The notes under the pieces: model-generated
The model's input: the letters and a program-made list of their open reading frames with translations, nothing else
Told to the model about the DNA's origin: nothing
Database searches by the model: none
Position numbers and translations under genes: made by a program
Part shown: in pieces, positions 42,168-49,970 of the stretch
How the letters are laid out: each line of letters opens with the position of its first letter
Numbering within the stretch: position 1 is the first letter of the stretch
Source of the DNA: a virus
Strand: one strand, 5' to 3'
Virus record (IMG/VR): IMGVR_UViG_3300042516_002692
Coordinates: 1-64,000 of that record
Length of the DNA: 64,000 nucleotides

Positions 42168-42470
42168 TCACACATTACAGTGAGCTTTAAAGGTCGCCCA
42201 ACTAGTATAGAAAACACCACCAAGAGTTATTCTGGCTTGGAATTTATAGAGACCAACTATATCGGTATCTCCTTCTACTGTAGTATACGTTAGTATACCA
42301 TCAGTTCCATCTGTATAAAAATCGGCAGCTACCGTCAGGAGCGTCCCATCAGGTTTTCTGATCAGGAAGTCCGTGCCGGTAGCTGTCGAGATGTCTACAA
42401 CTACATCATCATCTTTTACCGTTATCCGGAGTTCGGTCCCATAATCTAGGGCATGTATTTCGCTTGACAT
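42168..42470 (-). CDS. BppU-like Ig-fold structural protein
   Basis: A 100-residue protein. The order ELRITVKDDDVVVDISTATG, TDFLIRKPDGTLLTVAADFY, DGILTYTTVEGDTDIVGLYKF matches the N-terminal Ig-like domain of BppU baseplate/fibre proteins (DUF2479). Such domains sit in base of receptor-binding structures and on virion surfaces. The stop of the 41-residue gene overlaps its ATG (TAATG), suggesting coupled translation. Confidence 0.7.
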   Translation of the reverse strand: MSSEIHALDYGTELRITVKDDDVVVDISTATGTDFLIRKPDGTLLTVAADFYTDGTDGILTYTTVEGDTDIVGLYKFQARITLGGVFYTSWATFKAHCNV

Positions 42471-42595
42471 TAGTAGGCAATCTGTAAAGTGAAAGTCATA
42501 ACCCTATTTAGGGACAAAATAACTGTAAACATTTCCCCATTTTGAGAAAGTGTTGCAGATCCAGATATCGGCAGAGATGAGATGGGCGAATCCAC
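42470..42595 (-). CDS. 41-residue protein between two coupled genes
   Basis: A short gene from GTG 42595 to TAA 42472-42470. Its GTG overlaps the stop of the preceding 51-residue gene (TAGTG) and its stop overlaps the ATG of the BppU-like gene (TAATG). GGAGG and AAGGA stand within 12 bases of the GTG. The product is DSPISSLPISGSATLSQNG, then EMFTVILSLNRVMTFTLQIAY, which reads as two beta strands. Overlaps on both sides are the main evidence; function unknown. Confidence 0.55.
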   Translation of the reverse strand: MDSPISSLPISGSATLSQNGEMFTVILSLNRVMTFTLQIAY

Positions 42596-42750
42596 TATCC
42601 TTCATCCTCCACCATTTTGGTCAATTTAAGTGACAACTCATGGGCAGTTGCCATAATAGAACCGGCTTTATCTAGGGGATTCTGTGAAGCCAAGGCTCTC
42701 GCTCCGGCGTCGATTAGTACTACTACGTTCTGAATTTCTTCTTTTGTCAT
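42595..42750 (-). CDS. 51-residue helical protein
   Basis: ATG 42750 has AAGGAAAA seven bases upstream; the stop is TAG at 42597-42595. The product (MTKEEIQNVVVLIDAGARAL, ASQNPLDKAGSIMATAHELS, LKLTKMVEDEG) is mostly one or two amphipathic helices. It is the first gene after a candidate late-promoter element. No family recognised. Confidence 0.65.
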   Translation of the reverse strand: MTKEEIQNVVVLIDAGARALASQNPLDKAGSIMATAHELSLKLTKMVEDEG

Positions 42751-42773
42751 AACATTTTCCTTTTATTCAATAG

Positions 42774-42782
42774 TAAATACGC
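42774..42782 (-). promoter_or_regulatory. Candidate late-promoter element GCGTATTTA
   Basis: Minus-strand GCGTATTTA (42782-42774) lies in a 78-base gap, 24 bases upstream of the ATG at 42750, with an SD between. The identical nonamer occurs at 54478-54486 and 59085-59093. Confidence 0.42.
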
Positions 42783-42828
42783 ATACACCATTGCTAGTAT
42801 ATCTAAGCTAGCAAAAATTGTTGAGGGA

Positions 42829-43248
42829 TTATGGGGCGTCTACTGGCACAGCCCACACATCTGCCAATTTTGTCAAGGTAATACCGGCCCCAACTGTATA
42901 TTCGAATGCCGCAGACTTATAACGATCTTCTAGAACTCCGGGATAAGCTGCGTCAATAAATTGGACCAGACCACCAGCGGCTGTCATGATTGCTATCGCC
43001 GTAGCCCCTAAAGTAGTGACAATAGACTGCATTTCTTCAACCGTATAGCGACTTCCGCCACCAGTGAAAGTAGTGACTTGTACGCCATCTACTTCATTTG
43101 TAGCGTCTGACCCAGAAACTCCCCAGAAATCTTCATAAGAAGACTTAAACTGCTGAAGAATACTTTCTTCGAGCTGATTGGAGCGTAGCACCTTGTTGGT
43201 GGCATGCTCTACGGCGTTGAATGTTGATGTTGGTACTTCGAATGGCAT
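42829..43248 (-). CDS. Hypothetical virion-region protein
   Basis: A 139-residue protein (STFNAVEHATNKVLRSNQLEE, VQVTTFTGGGSRYTVEEMQSI, TLGATAIAIMTAAGGLVQFI). It is helical at both ends with a glycine-rich hinge. It lies after the fibre genes and before a promoter-like element. No family recognised; a structural accessory role is inferred from position only. Confidence 0.6.
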   Translation of the reverse strand: MPFEVPTSTFNAVEHATNKVLRSNQLEESILQQFKSSYEDFWGVSGSDATNEVDGVQVTTFTGGGSRYTVEEMQSIVTTLGATAIAIMTAAGGLVQFIDAAYPGVLEDRYKSAAFEYTVGAGITLTKLADVWAVPVDAP

Positions 43249-43257
43249 GATTAACTC

Positions 43258-43767
43258 CTAAATGACCCAAGTAAAAAGAAAATGACCACTTGTTGAACTT
43301 CCGGGGGCGGCACCGCCCCCAGTTGTGTACGTTATTCTGATAGTTGCCCCAGTCACATTTACTGTATTCCCATTAGATCCTCCTACTACCCAAATAGCCA
43401 CACCAAACCCAGATGCTTCAACGTCGGCTTCGGTCCATCCGGTCCCCCATGAATCTGAGCTATCGCCAAATGCGGTTGTCGCTAAAGGAAAAACTGATTT
43501 TGAGGTTCCCACGACATTATTTGATTTCATGATTTGAACGTAAAGAGTATCGCTCCCGCTACTTGAGCAAGTAATTGTGGCCTCTATTCCTGATATGGTT
43601 GCCCCTGTAGGTATATCGAATCCATATCCGGTCATCTCTAAGTAGTTTGACGTAGTCTTATCGACTGGGCAAATACAGTTTGTTACTGATGTTATAGTCC
43701 AAGCCGTCGTTCCAATGCCCGCATCATTGGTTGCAGTAGTTGGGGAAGTGAAAGATGTACTAGGCAT
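43258..43767 (-). CDS. Beta-sandwich virion protein
   Basis: A 169-residue Ser/Thr/Gly-rich protein. The sequence GYGFDIPTGATISGIEATIT and DTLYVQIMKSNNVVGTSKSVF, then ADVEASGFGVAIWVVGG and VNVTGATIRITYT, is typical of small jelly-roll decoration or fibre domains found in many phages. The C-terminal TGGGAAPGSS linker contains a strong GC hairpin at DNA level (about 43304-43321) which is in coding sequence. Start overlaps the preceding gene by eight bases. Confidence 0.65.
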   Translation of the reverse strand: MPSTSFTSPTTATNDAGIGTTAWTITSVTNCICPVDKTTSNYLEMTGYGFDIPTGATISGIEATITCSSSGSDTLYVQIMKSNNVVGTSKSVFPLATTAFGDSSDSWGTGWTEADVEASGFGVAIWVVGGSNGNTVNVTGATIRITYTTGGGAAPGSSTSGHFLFTWVI

Positions 43768-44110
43768 AACTCTCCACTATCCTAATCAATTCTGCATATG
43801 TCTCTGGGTATGGCCTATCGAAACATCTAGCCACTTTACCAATTATATCATAAACTGGGCAAGAAAATGATAAATCTATTAACCACTGTTGATTCATTAG
43901 GCCGATAAAATCTGCCCGAATCTTTGCCAATTTGTCTTCAGAAAGAAGTTCTGGACGTAGTAATAGCCACAATTTGTACTCATCTTCTAGGGCTAACGCC
44001 AATATATCTGGTACGGTAAGGAATTCCCTCCCAGCAAAACATGTGTCTACTAACTGCTGAGTAGCAGCGACACACGGCGAAAATTTGAAAATATCTTCTT
44101 TACTGACCAT
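43760..44110 (-). CDS. Hypothetical protein with Cys residues
   Basis: A 116-residue helical protein (KFSPCVAATQQLVDTCFAG, DILALALEDEYKLWLLLRPEL, RADFIGLMNQQWLIDLSF). Its ATG 44110 shares a base with the stop of the first fibre gene and its stop overlaps the next gene. Four Cys are present without a clear zinc pattern. Unknown; may be a fibre-assembly chaperone because it directly follows a fibre gene, but no motif supports that. Confidence 0.55.
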   Translation of the reverse strand: MVSKEDIFKFSPCVAATQQLVDTCFAGREFLTVPDILALALEDEYKLWLLLRPELLSEDKLAKIRADFIGLMNQQWLIDLSFSCPVYDIIGKVARCFDRPYPETYAELIRIVESYA

Positions 44111-46914
44111 TATGCTGCCTTATCTGTACTCATAAGATACATAACTGATCCATCATATCTCCAAGAGACAATTCTTATGTCGCTAGCTGCGTCAGCCGCC
44201 CAGTCTGGTTCAGTCCCCATCCACTTTATGGTTCCAGCGGAAACTGCCCAAGTGATATCGCGAACAGTAGAAGCATGTTGCTTCACAATAATCGTACCGC
44301 TCGAAACATTGCTTGGCACCGTTAGGGTGGCTGTGACCGCCCCTGTAGCACTTGTCAACGTAAGAGTTTGATGGTTTCCGTTGTTCAGGGTTATGGTTTG
44401 AGTCGTGCCGGAAGGCGTACTGGTTATTTCAGCCGCACTTTGGGCGACCAGCTTAGAGAAGGTGGCCACTTGATTCTGGTCAATGGTCAGGGCGACTGTA
44501 TTAGTGGTCGTACCATTTGGGGTAGTTCCAAAGACAATCTTAGAGCCTTGTGCCCCCGAGGTGAATGCCTCAGTCGCATAGAAGGAGATAGAAGCCCCCT
44601 GTGTTGAGTGATAAGCAGATCCAGTATGATAGCCATAAGTTGCTACGAATCCCAGCAAGCTATTAAGGGCAACTCCAGTAGGGGAACCTTGCGTGCCTTC
44701 AGATCTTCTATATCTAATACCGGAGTGAGTACCGTAACTGTCTAAATAGATGTTAGTCTGTTGGCACAGTAGACCTGTACCACCGGATGGGATGACTAGG
44801 GTGCCTAGGTTGAATGTGGGAGTTCCGGAACTTGTGAAGGTGAGCCAAGGGGTAATAGTGGTAGTGCCAGCAGAGTAGCCGCCGATCGTTAGTCCTCTAA
44901 GAGTGCCTCCGGCACTCCCGTTCTCTGGGCCGATTTCGAAGTTGGCTGAGGCTTTGCCCCGGACGTTTACACGTTCGTAGGATGAAGTTGATGTCCATGT
45001 GCCGTAGATGCCTAGTGATTGGACGTTAGTGCCGTTTCGTGTCGCCCACATACCGGCAGCGTCTCGCACCCACAAAACGTCGGCACTGTTAGAGTCAACA
45101 GATCCTCCAGCCACTCCATACGAACCGCTGTTTATGCACAGGTTACCTGAGTTGAAATCGTATTGCACATTCCCATTTAAGCCAAGAAAAACCCTAGATG
45201 AAGTTGATCTAAAGAACCCTGAGTTGTCTGAGCCAAATCCGTAGGATGGAGCATACACAGACGAGCCAACCGCTCGGACGTTCCCAGCGAAATAACTATT
45301 CCCGCTCTCAACATTCAACGCATAAGCATTCGTGATAGTCGCATTAGTGCCTGCGACTGGAGGTCCACTGATAGACAGCGTACTCGCTGTCGTGATCGTG
45401 CTTGCACCTACGAAGCTATACGTAGGAGCTTGGATTCGCATCGCCCGTTGAGTAGTAATAGCTCCTGTGGCAAATTGGACAGTTCTGGCCAAGTTGAAGT
45501 TTACGTCTGTGGCTTCGGTGGACAGAGTCAACGTAGTATGGGCTGCACCAGTGACGGTGAAGGCTGTTGGGGAACCTGTAGTTGCTACAACTTGGGTTAT
45601 TGTTTCTGAATTTGAAGTCAGGTTTCTGACTAACAAGTCTCTGTATGCTCCGGGAGTTCCAGAGTTAATTTCCATCACGCCAGATGATGGAGACGCTAAC
45701 ATCACATGATGAGACGGTGATGTGGTGCCCCCAATCGCGTATCCACTTGAATTTGGCACGCAGCAGCGAGTTTGGACAGCATCAAAGAAAAACGATGAGG
45801 CTGCTGAAAATCCGACGTTACCGTTTGAGCCATAAATACCTCCGGGAGTCCCGCTTCCATAATTCATTCGAATGGCGACATTACTTCTCGAATAGGTTGT
45901 ACTACTCAAGTCGATGTAGCCAGCCGCTGCAAAAGATAGCGGAGCAGAAGCGGATAAAGTCCCACTCGTCGCGATACTCAGCGCACTAGTGAACGTCCCA
46001 GCAGAACTGTAGTGCCCAATTTCTATCGCTCTATTACTTCCACCTGCACTCCCAATAGCAGAACCGATTTGATAGGCTGCTCCGGCGTTGGCTTTGATTC
46101 TGAACGTCTCAAGACTCGTTGCTGAAGTGTAAGTGTTGTATAGGTTGAGTGTCTGGGCGTTTGTGCTGCTCCGCACATTCAGTATATTAGAAGAAGGAAC
46201 AATAGCACCATTCAGTGAAACTCCCGGAATGTATAAAATTCCAACCCCATCAGCAGTGTCACCTCCCCGAACTAACGAACCCCCAATCGACACCCATTGC
46301 CACGCGGGTATGTTTAATACCCCTCCGGTTGCGGCTCCGATTGAGATGCTTGTCGCTACAGTCAGATTCCGACTAAAGAATCCATCGCGTGGTCTAGTCG
46401 CTCCGCTCTTGCCAATGTCATAAGTGGCATCGGTAAACAGCAGATCGCCAGCAAGGGTCTTAGTACCAGCAAATGTCTGAGTACCAGTAGTAACTAGACC
46501 TCTTGCAGTAGCTGACGCATCTGGGAGGTTGAAGACTGATGTACCGGGAGTTGTTGTCGAATCAATAGCGAAGTCAGTACCGGCAGTACCTACTGTGAGT
46601 AGTTGAGCAGCAGTCGTATCGCCGTTGATAGAAGTGATGCCGCCTCCACCGCTGACAGTCTGCCAAGTTACCGTGCCGCTCCCATTGGTCTGTAAGACCT
46701 GCGAAGAAGTCCCGTCTGTGGTGGGTAATGTGTAAGCCCCAATAGGAAGCCCACTGTCAGAAATTGCTACGTACCTCTTTTCAGAGCCACCATTTGCTAT
46801 AGAGGCTAAAACTCCGCTATTAGCATAGACTTTTAGATAGCCAGAATCTGGGACTGTAGGTGTAGCTACCTCAGAGAAGATTGCTGGTTGTGAATAATTA
46901 GGGACTGTCGCCAT
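44110..46914 (-). CDS. Modular tail fibre protein A
   Basis: A 934-residue, Ser/Gly/Thr-rich fibre-like protein. It shares segments with the two neighbouring fibre genes: FTDATYDIGKSGATRPRDGF then FSRNLTV (about 46,355-46,450), an AAYQIGSAIGSAGG block and an ANFEIGPENGSAGG block with TLRGLTIGGYSAG, and a TTQRAMRIQAPTYSFVGAST block. The C-terminal 90 residues (QTLTLTSATGAVTATLTVPS to WRYDGSVMYL) are a common fibre end domain. Such proteins usually form trimers that contact the host. Module sharing suggests growth by internal duplication and recombination. Confidence 0.75.
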   Translation of the reverse strand: MATVPNYSQPAIFSEVATPTVPDSGYLKVYANSGVLASIANGGSEKRYVAISDSGLPIGAYTLPTTDGTSSQVLQTNGSGTVTWQTVSGGGGITSINGDTTAAQLLTVGTAGTDFAIDSTTTPGTSVFNLPDASATARGLVTTGTQTFAGTKTLAGDLLFTDATYDIGKSGATRPRDGFFSRNLTVATSISIGAATGGVLNIPAWQWVSIGGSLVRGGDTADGVGILYIPGVSLNGAIVPSSNILNVRSSTNAQTLNLYNTYTSATSLETFRIKANAGAAYQIGSAIGSAGGSNRAIEIGHYSSAGTFTSALSIATSGTLSASAPLSFAAAGYIDLSSTTYSRSNVAIRMNYGSGTPGGIYGSNGNVGFSAASSFFFDAVQTRCCVPNSSGYAIGGTTSPSHHVMLASPSSGVMEINSGTPGAYRDLLVRNLTSNSETITQVVATTGSPTAFTVTGAAHTTLTLSTEATDVNFNLARTVQFATGAITTQRAMRIQAPTYSFVGASTITTASTLSISGPPVAGTNATITNAYALNVESGNSYFAGNVRAVGSSVYAPSYGFGSDNSGFFRSTSSRVFLGLNGNVQYDFNSGNLCINSGSYGVAGGSVDSNSADVLWVRDAAGMWATRNGTNVQSLGIYGTWTSTSSYERVNVRGKASANFEIGPENGSAGGTLRGLTIGGYSAGTTTITPWLTFTSSGTPTFNLGTLVIPSGGTGLLCQQTNIYLDSYGTHSGIRYRRSEGTQGSPTGVALNSLLGFVATYGYHTGSAYHSTQGASISFYATEAFTSGAQGSKIVFGTTPNGTTTNTVALTIDQNQVATFSKLVAQSAAEITSTPSGTTQTITLNNGNHQTLTLTSATGAVTATLTVPSNVSSGTIIVKQHASTVRDITWAVSAGTIKWMGTEPDWAADAASDIRIVSWRYDGSVMYLMSTDKAA

Positions 46915-46935
46915 TATCGTGCTCCGCTTGTTCTA

Positions 46936-49509
46936 TTAGGTGCCATACGCTATTTCCAATCCTTCTACCACAGCAACCCACCTCCACGTCTCACCAGCGA
47001 TACCAGTGACACTAATATCTAGAGCGTCATTGGTATTGTCCGCAGTAATGACTACGTCCGTCAATACGTCATCTTCAATGTCTGTGCCTATGGCTTCAAC
47101 AGTACCAACCAAAGATGTTGTTCCGCCCACATTTTTGATAGCTACTTTCCGCTTATAGCAGGCTGCGGCTGAGCCGTCTGATTTTATACCACTGACAAGA
47201 ATATCGCAGAACATGATCTTTCCGCTTGGGATCGTGAATCTTTTTGCAGACCCATCCAGCATTAGTGTTGATGGCGTGGCGTCTGTTGTTTTTATCCTTG
47301 CACGCAATCGCACAGTTTGAGCGTCACCAGCCGCAGCAAACATTCCGCTCGCAGTTGACTCTTGGCAGTAACGAGTAGTAGACGCTCCGACTCCTCCGGG
47401 AATGATACCAATCTCAGTTGTGACTGTATTTTCTCGCCCTCCACCTATCACTGAGTACGGAGATCCACTGAGCGTGTTTAGGTATCCTCCAGCTATCACG
47501 GAATAATAACCAAAACCTGTGATTGAGTTTTGATACCCTCCTCCGATAACGCTTACGGAAGAAAACACTTCAATAGTATTTCTCTCTCCACCACCAATCA
47601 CGGACCTTTGTGCCACACACACTTGCGAAGCTGAAGTCCTGACTGTTTGCAAATCAACCGAGTTAGTCCCTCTCGCATTTCCGCCAGTCACCGTACTGTC
47701 AGCGATAGGTCCAAGATAGAACGCCTCTAGTACCCCCGTCGAAGTATTAGGTCGGAATTGTGCCCATCCAACAATTGTAGACGCACCGGCTGGGTATCCC
47801 CCAATCGTTAGGCCCCTCAGAGTGCCTCCAGCACTCCCACTTTCTGGGCCGATTTCGAAGTTAGCAGAAGCTTTTCCTTTTATGTTAATGAGTTCATAAG
47901 CGGAGGATGATGTCCACGTTCCATTGACACTAAAAGTTTGGGCGTTGGTTCCAGCTCTTATTGTAAGCGAGTTCGATACTGGCCTAATTTGAGATATTGA
48001 ATCAATCCCACAATTACCAAAAGATACCGAAGCAACTCCATCGTACGTATTTCCTGCAGTAATCAACTGCACGTTATTCCAGCTAATCCATTGAAAGGAA
48101 GCAAGATTTATTGCGGAATTCGTATAATTAGTACCGATGCTAATTCCATTGTTTGCTCGTATGTGACCACTTTCAACATTCAGTGCCCACTTATTCGTGA
48201 TACTCGCATTTGTTCCAGCAATCGGAGGCCCACTAATAGAAAGCGTAGATGCTGTCGTGATCGTACTCGCACCTACGAACGAATAGGTAGGTGCCTGAAT
48301 CCGCATTGCTCGCTGAGTCGTTAGTGCTCCTGTCGCGAACTGCTTTGTAGACGATAGATTAAAGTTGACAGATGTTGCCTCAGTTGAAGCAGTCATCGTA
48401 GTGTGGGCAGCATCTGTAAGTACAAACGCCGATGGCGAACCTGACGTACTCAACCACGGTGTAACCAACATACAGGCGTTTTCATCCCAGCGACAAACTT
48501 CGGAATAAGATCCTCCTGATGCCGATCGTAGTACGATTGATATTCGGCCATAAGTGTTGCCACCACCGCTCGTCATAGTTCCATAAATGCCGCCGAATCC
48601 CCAGCCTTCGTACCCCGAGAACTGCAATCCGATAGGTCGGTTCACCGTGTTGGTCGAATTTGTGATCGTGATACCTTGAGGAGCAATACTTCCTGAACCA
48701 AACGACGTAGACGTGCTTGTTGTGTTTACCTGAAAAATATCTCTCAGATACCCAGCAGTCCCGTGACTTATTCCGACGTTGCCAGCAGCAGTGATATGAA
48801 TTCTTGAAGTGAATGCTCCGGCTGAATTTGTGTGCCCAATTTCTATTGGTCGTGTCGTACCCCCAGCACTCCCAATAGCACTACCTATTTGATAGGCCGC
48901 TCCAGCCACAGACCTAAATCTAAGATTTTCAAAGCTTGTAGTAGAAGTCCAAGTGTTATATAACTCAAATGTTTGGGCGGTTGCTGGAGTTGTCGGATTA
49001 TAAATGCCAACGGTGCCAGACCCAACGCGAAACAAGGCGGTGTCAGCATCTGCTAAGGTAGTACCACTAGAAGTAGATGAAAATCCATAGAATCCATCTG
49101 ACCTAATATGATATTTACACGCATATCCCAATTTTGTACCAGCCGCTGTTCCATTCCCGAAATAGGCTATGTGTGATCCAGCTTGACTCAATTCAAAACA
49201 CTGATTACTAGCGTACCCTAATCTAATAGCTGGGTTAGAAACTGACTGTGATGGAGATCCAACCATCAAGGCGGAAGGCATAAATACCTGTCCACCCTGC
49301 TTAGGCATAATCAGAATTGGATAGCCACCAAAAGTATTGGGCGTTATATGACTACGTGGAGGGGTAATAACCATAGCATTTTTCAGATACTGTGGCCAGC
49401 TCGCTCCTGCGATAGGGTTAGGATTATCATCGTACGAAGGACTAATAGTCTTTCTCAGTACGCTATTTAAGGGAGAACTCATTCCCCCGTTAGACATACC
49501 ACTTTGCAT
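46936..49509 (-). CDS. Modular tail fibre protein B with YadA-like head repeats
   Basis: An 857-residue fibre protein sharing three kinds of module with fibre A (AAYQIGSAIGSAGG, ANFEIGPESGSAGG and the RAMRIQAPTYSFVGAST block) and one with fibre C. Before the C-terminus, 47,385-47,640 encodes repeated SVIGGG-x2-N units (SVIGGGERNTI, SVIGGGYQNSI, SVIAGGYLNTL, SVIGGGRENTV), which is the left-handed beta-roll repeat of trimeric autotransporter heads (YadA-like). The last 150 residues are a beta domain common at fibre tips (RLRARIKTTDATPS to RWVAVVEGLEI). A receptor-binding role is inferred. Confidence 0.75.
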   Translation of the reverse strand: MQSGMSNGGMSSPLNSVLRKTISPSYDDNPNPIAGASWPQYLKNAMVITPPRSHITPNTFGGYPILIMPKQGGQVFMPSALMVGSPSQSVSNPAIRLGYASNQCFELSQAGSHIAYFGNGTAAGTKLGYACKYHIRSDGFYGFSSTSSGTTLADADTALFRVGSGTVGIYNPTTPATAQTFELYNTWTSTTSFENLRFRSVAGAAYQIGSAIGSAGGTTRPIEIGHTNSAGAFTSRIHITAAGNVGISHGTAGYLRDIFQVNTTSTSTSFGSGSIAPQGITITNSTNTVNRPIGLQFSGYEGWGFGGIYGTMTSGGGNTYGRISIVLRSASGGSYSEVCRWDENACMLVTPWLSTSGSPSAFVLTDAAHTTMTASTEATSVNFNLSSTKQFATGALTTQRAMRIQAPTYSFVGASTITTASTLSISGPPIAGTNASITNKWALNVESGHIRANNGISIGTNYTNSAINLASFQWISWNNVQLITAGNTYDGVASVSFGNCGIDSISQIRPVSNSLTIRAGTNAQTFSVNGTWTSSSAYELINIKGKASANFEIGPESGSAGGTLRGLTIGGYPAGASTIVGWAQFRPNTSTGVLEAFYLGPIADSTVTGGNARGTNSVDLQTVRTSASQVCVAQRSVIGGGERNTIEVFSSVSVIGGGYQNSITGFGYYSVIAGGYLNTLSGSPYSVIGGGRENTVTTEIGIIPGGVGASTTRYCQESTASGMFAAAGDAQTVRLRARIKTTDATPSTLMLDGSAKRFTIPSGKIMFCDILVSGIKSDGSAAACYKRKVAIKNVGGTTSLVGTVEAIGTDIEDDVLTDVVITADNTNDALDISVTGIAGETWRWVAVVEGLEIAYGT

Positions 49510-49967
49510 TAAAAGTCCTCCAACGTTGCTGCAATGTAGACTGTTCTACCTGCTGTAACAGCGGCAGTAGTCACACAGTAGTAGACTCGAGCATTGGCTG
49601 CTAAAGGAATAACATACTTGCCGCTTGCATCGGTACACATTCCTAAAAGAATTTGGCTTCCTAAAAAGTCCACATTCGCATTTGTTCCATTGGTCCCGCT
49701 ACTAGCTGCAACAGTAATAGATCCAATTAAATACTTTGTAGTTCCAGCGTCTGTACTTACCCAGAACTGGATCGTTCTCGAAGATGAGTCGTCTGAAGAA
49801 ATTACTAAAGACTTCAAAATACTACCGTCAGCACCTGCTGTGCATAGGAGCTTGGTATTAGTTGGTGCGGTTCCACCGTTGGCTGCACTGAATGAGTCAG
49901 CGTTCAGCAAAGTGCCGAAGGCCGATTGGATGTTTTGAGTTACAGGAATTGTATATGTTTTAGCCAT
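49509..49967 (-). CDS. Small beta-rich virion protein
   Basis: A 152-residue protein (SADGSILKSLVISSDDSSSRT region; RTIQFWVSTDAGTTKYLIGSI). It lies between two fibre genes and looks like a compact beta domain found in phage structural loci. The ATG at 49967 is four bases from the preceding stop; its own stop overlaps the next start. Unknown role, probably virion surface or fibre collar. Confidence 0.6.
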   Translation of the reverse strand: MAKTYTIPVTQNIQSAFGTLLNADSFSAANGGTAPTNTKLLCTAGADGSILKSLVISSDDSSSRTIQFWVSTDAGTTKYLIGSITVAASSGTNGTNANVDFLGSQILLGMCTDASGKYVIPLAANARVYYCVTTAAVTAGRTVYIAATLEDF

Positions 49968-49970
49968 TAT

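Noticed and set aside
42504-42605. 33-codon minus-strand frame from ATG 42605
   Set aside because: It competes with the 41-residue frame that is linked by TAGTG and TAATG overlaps; the latter has a better protein pattern and context.
43304-43321. Strong GC hairpin with GGGGGCGG and CCGCCCCC
   Set aside because: It lies inside a coding sequence (Gly-Gly-Gly-Ala-Ala-Pro linker) ahead of the stop and has no T-run; more likely codon-driven.
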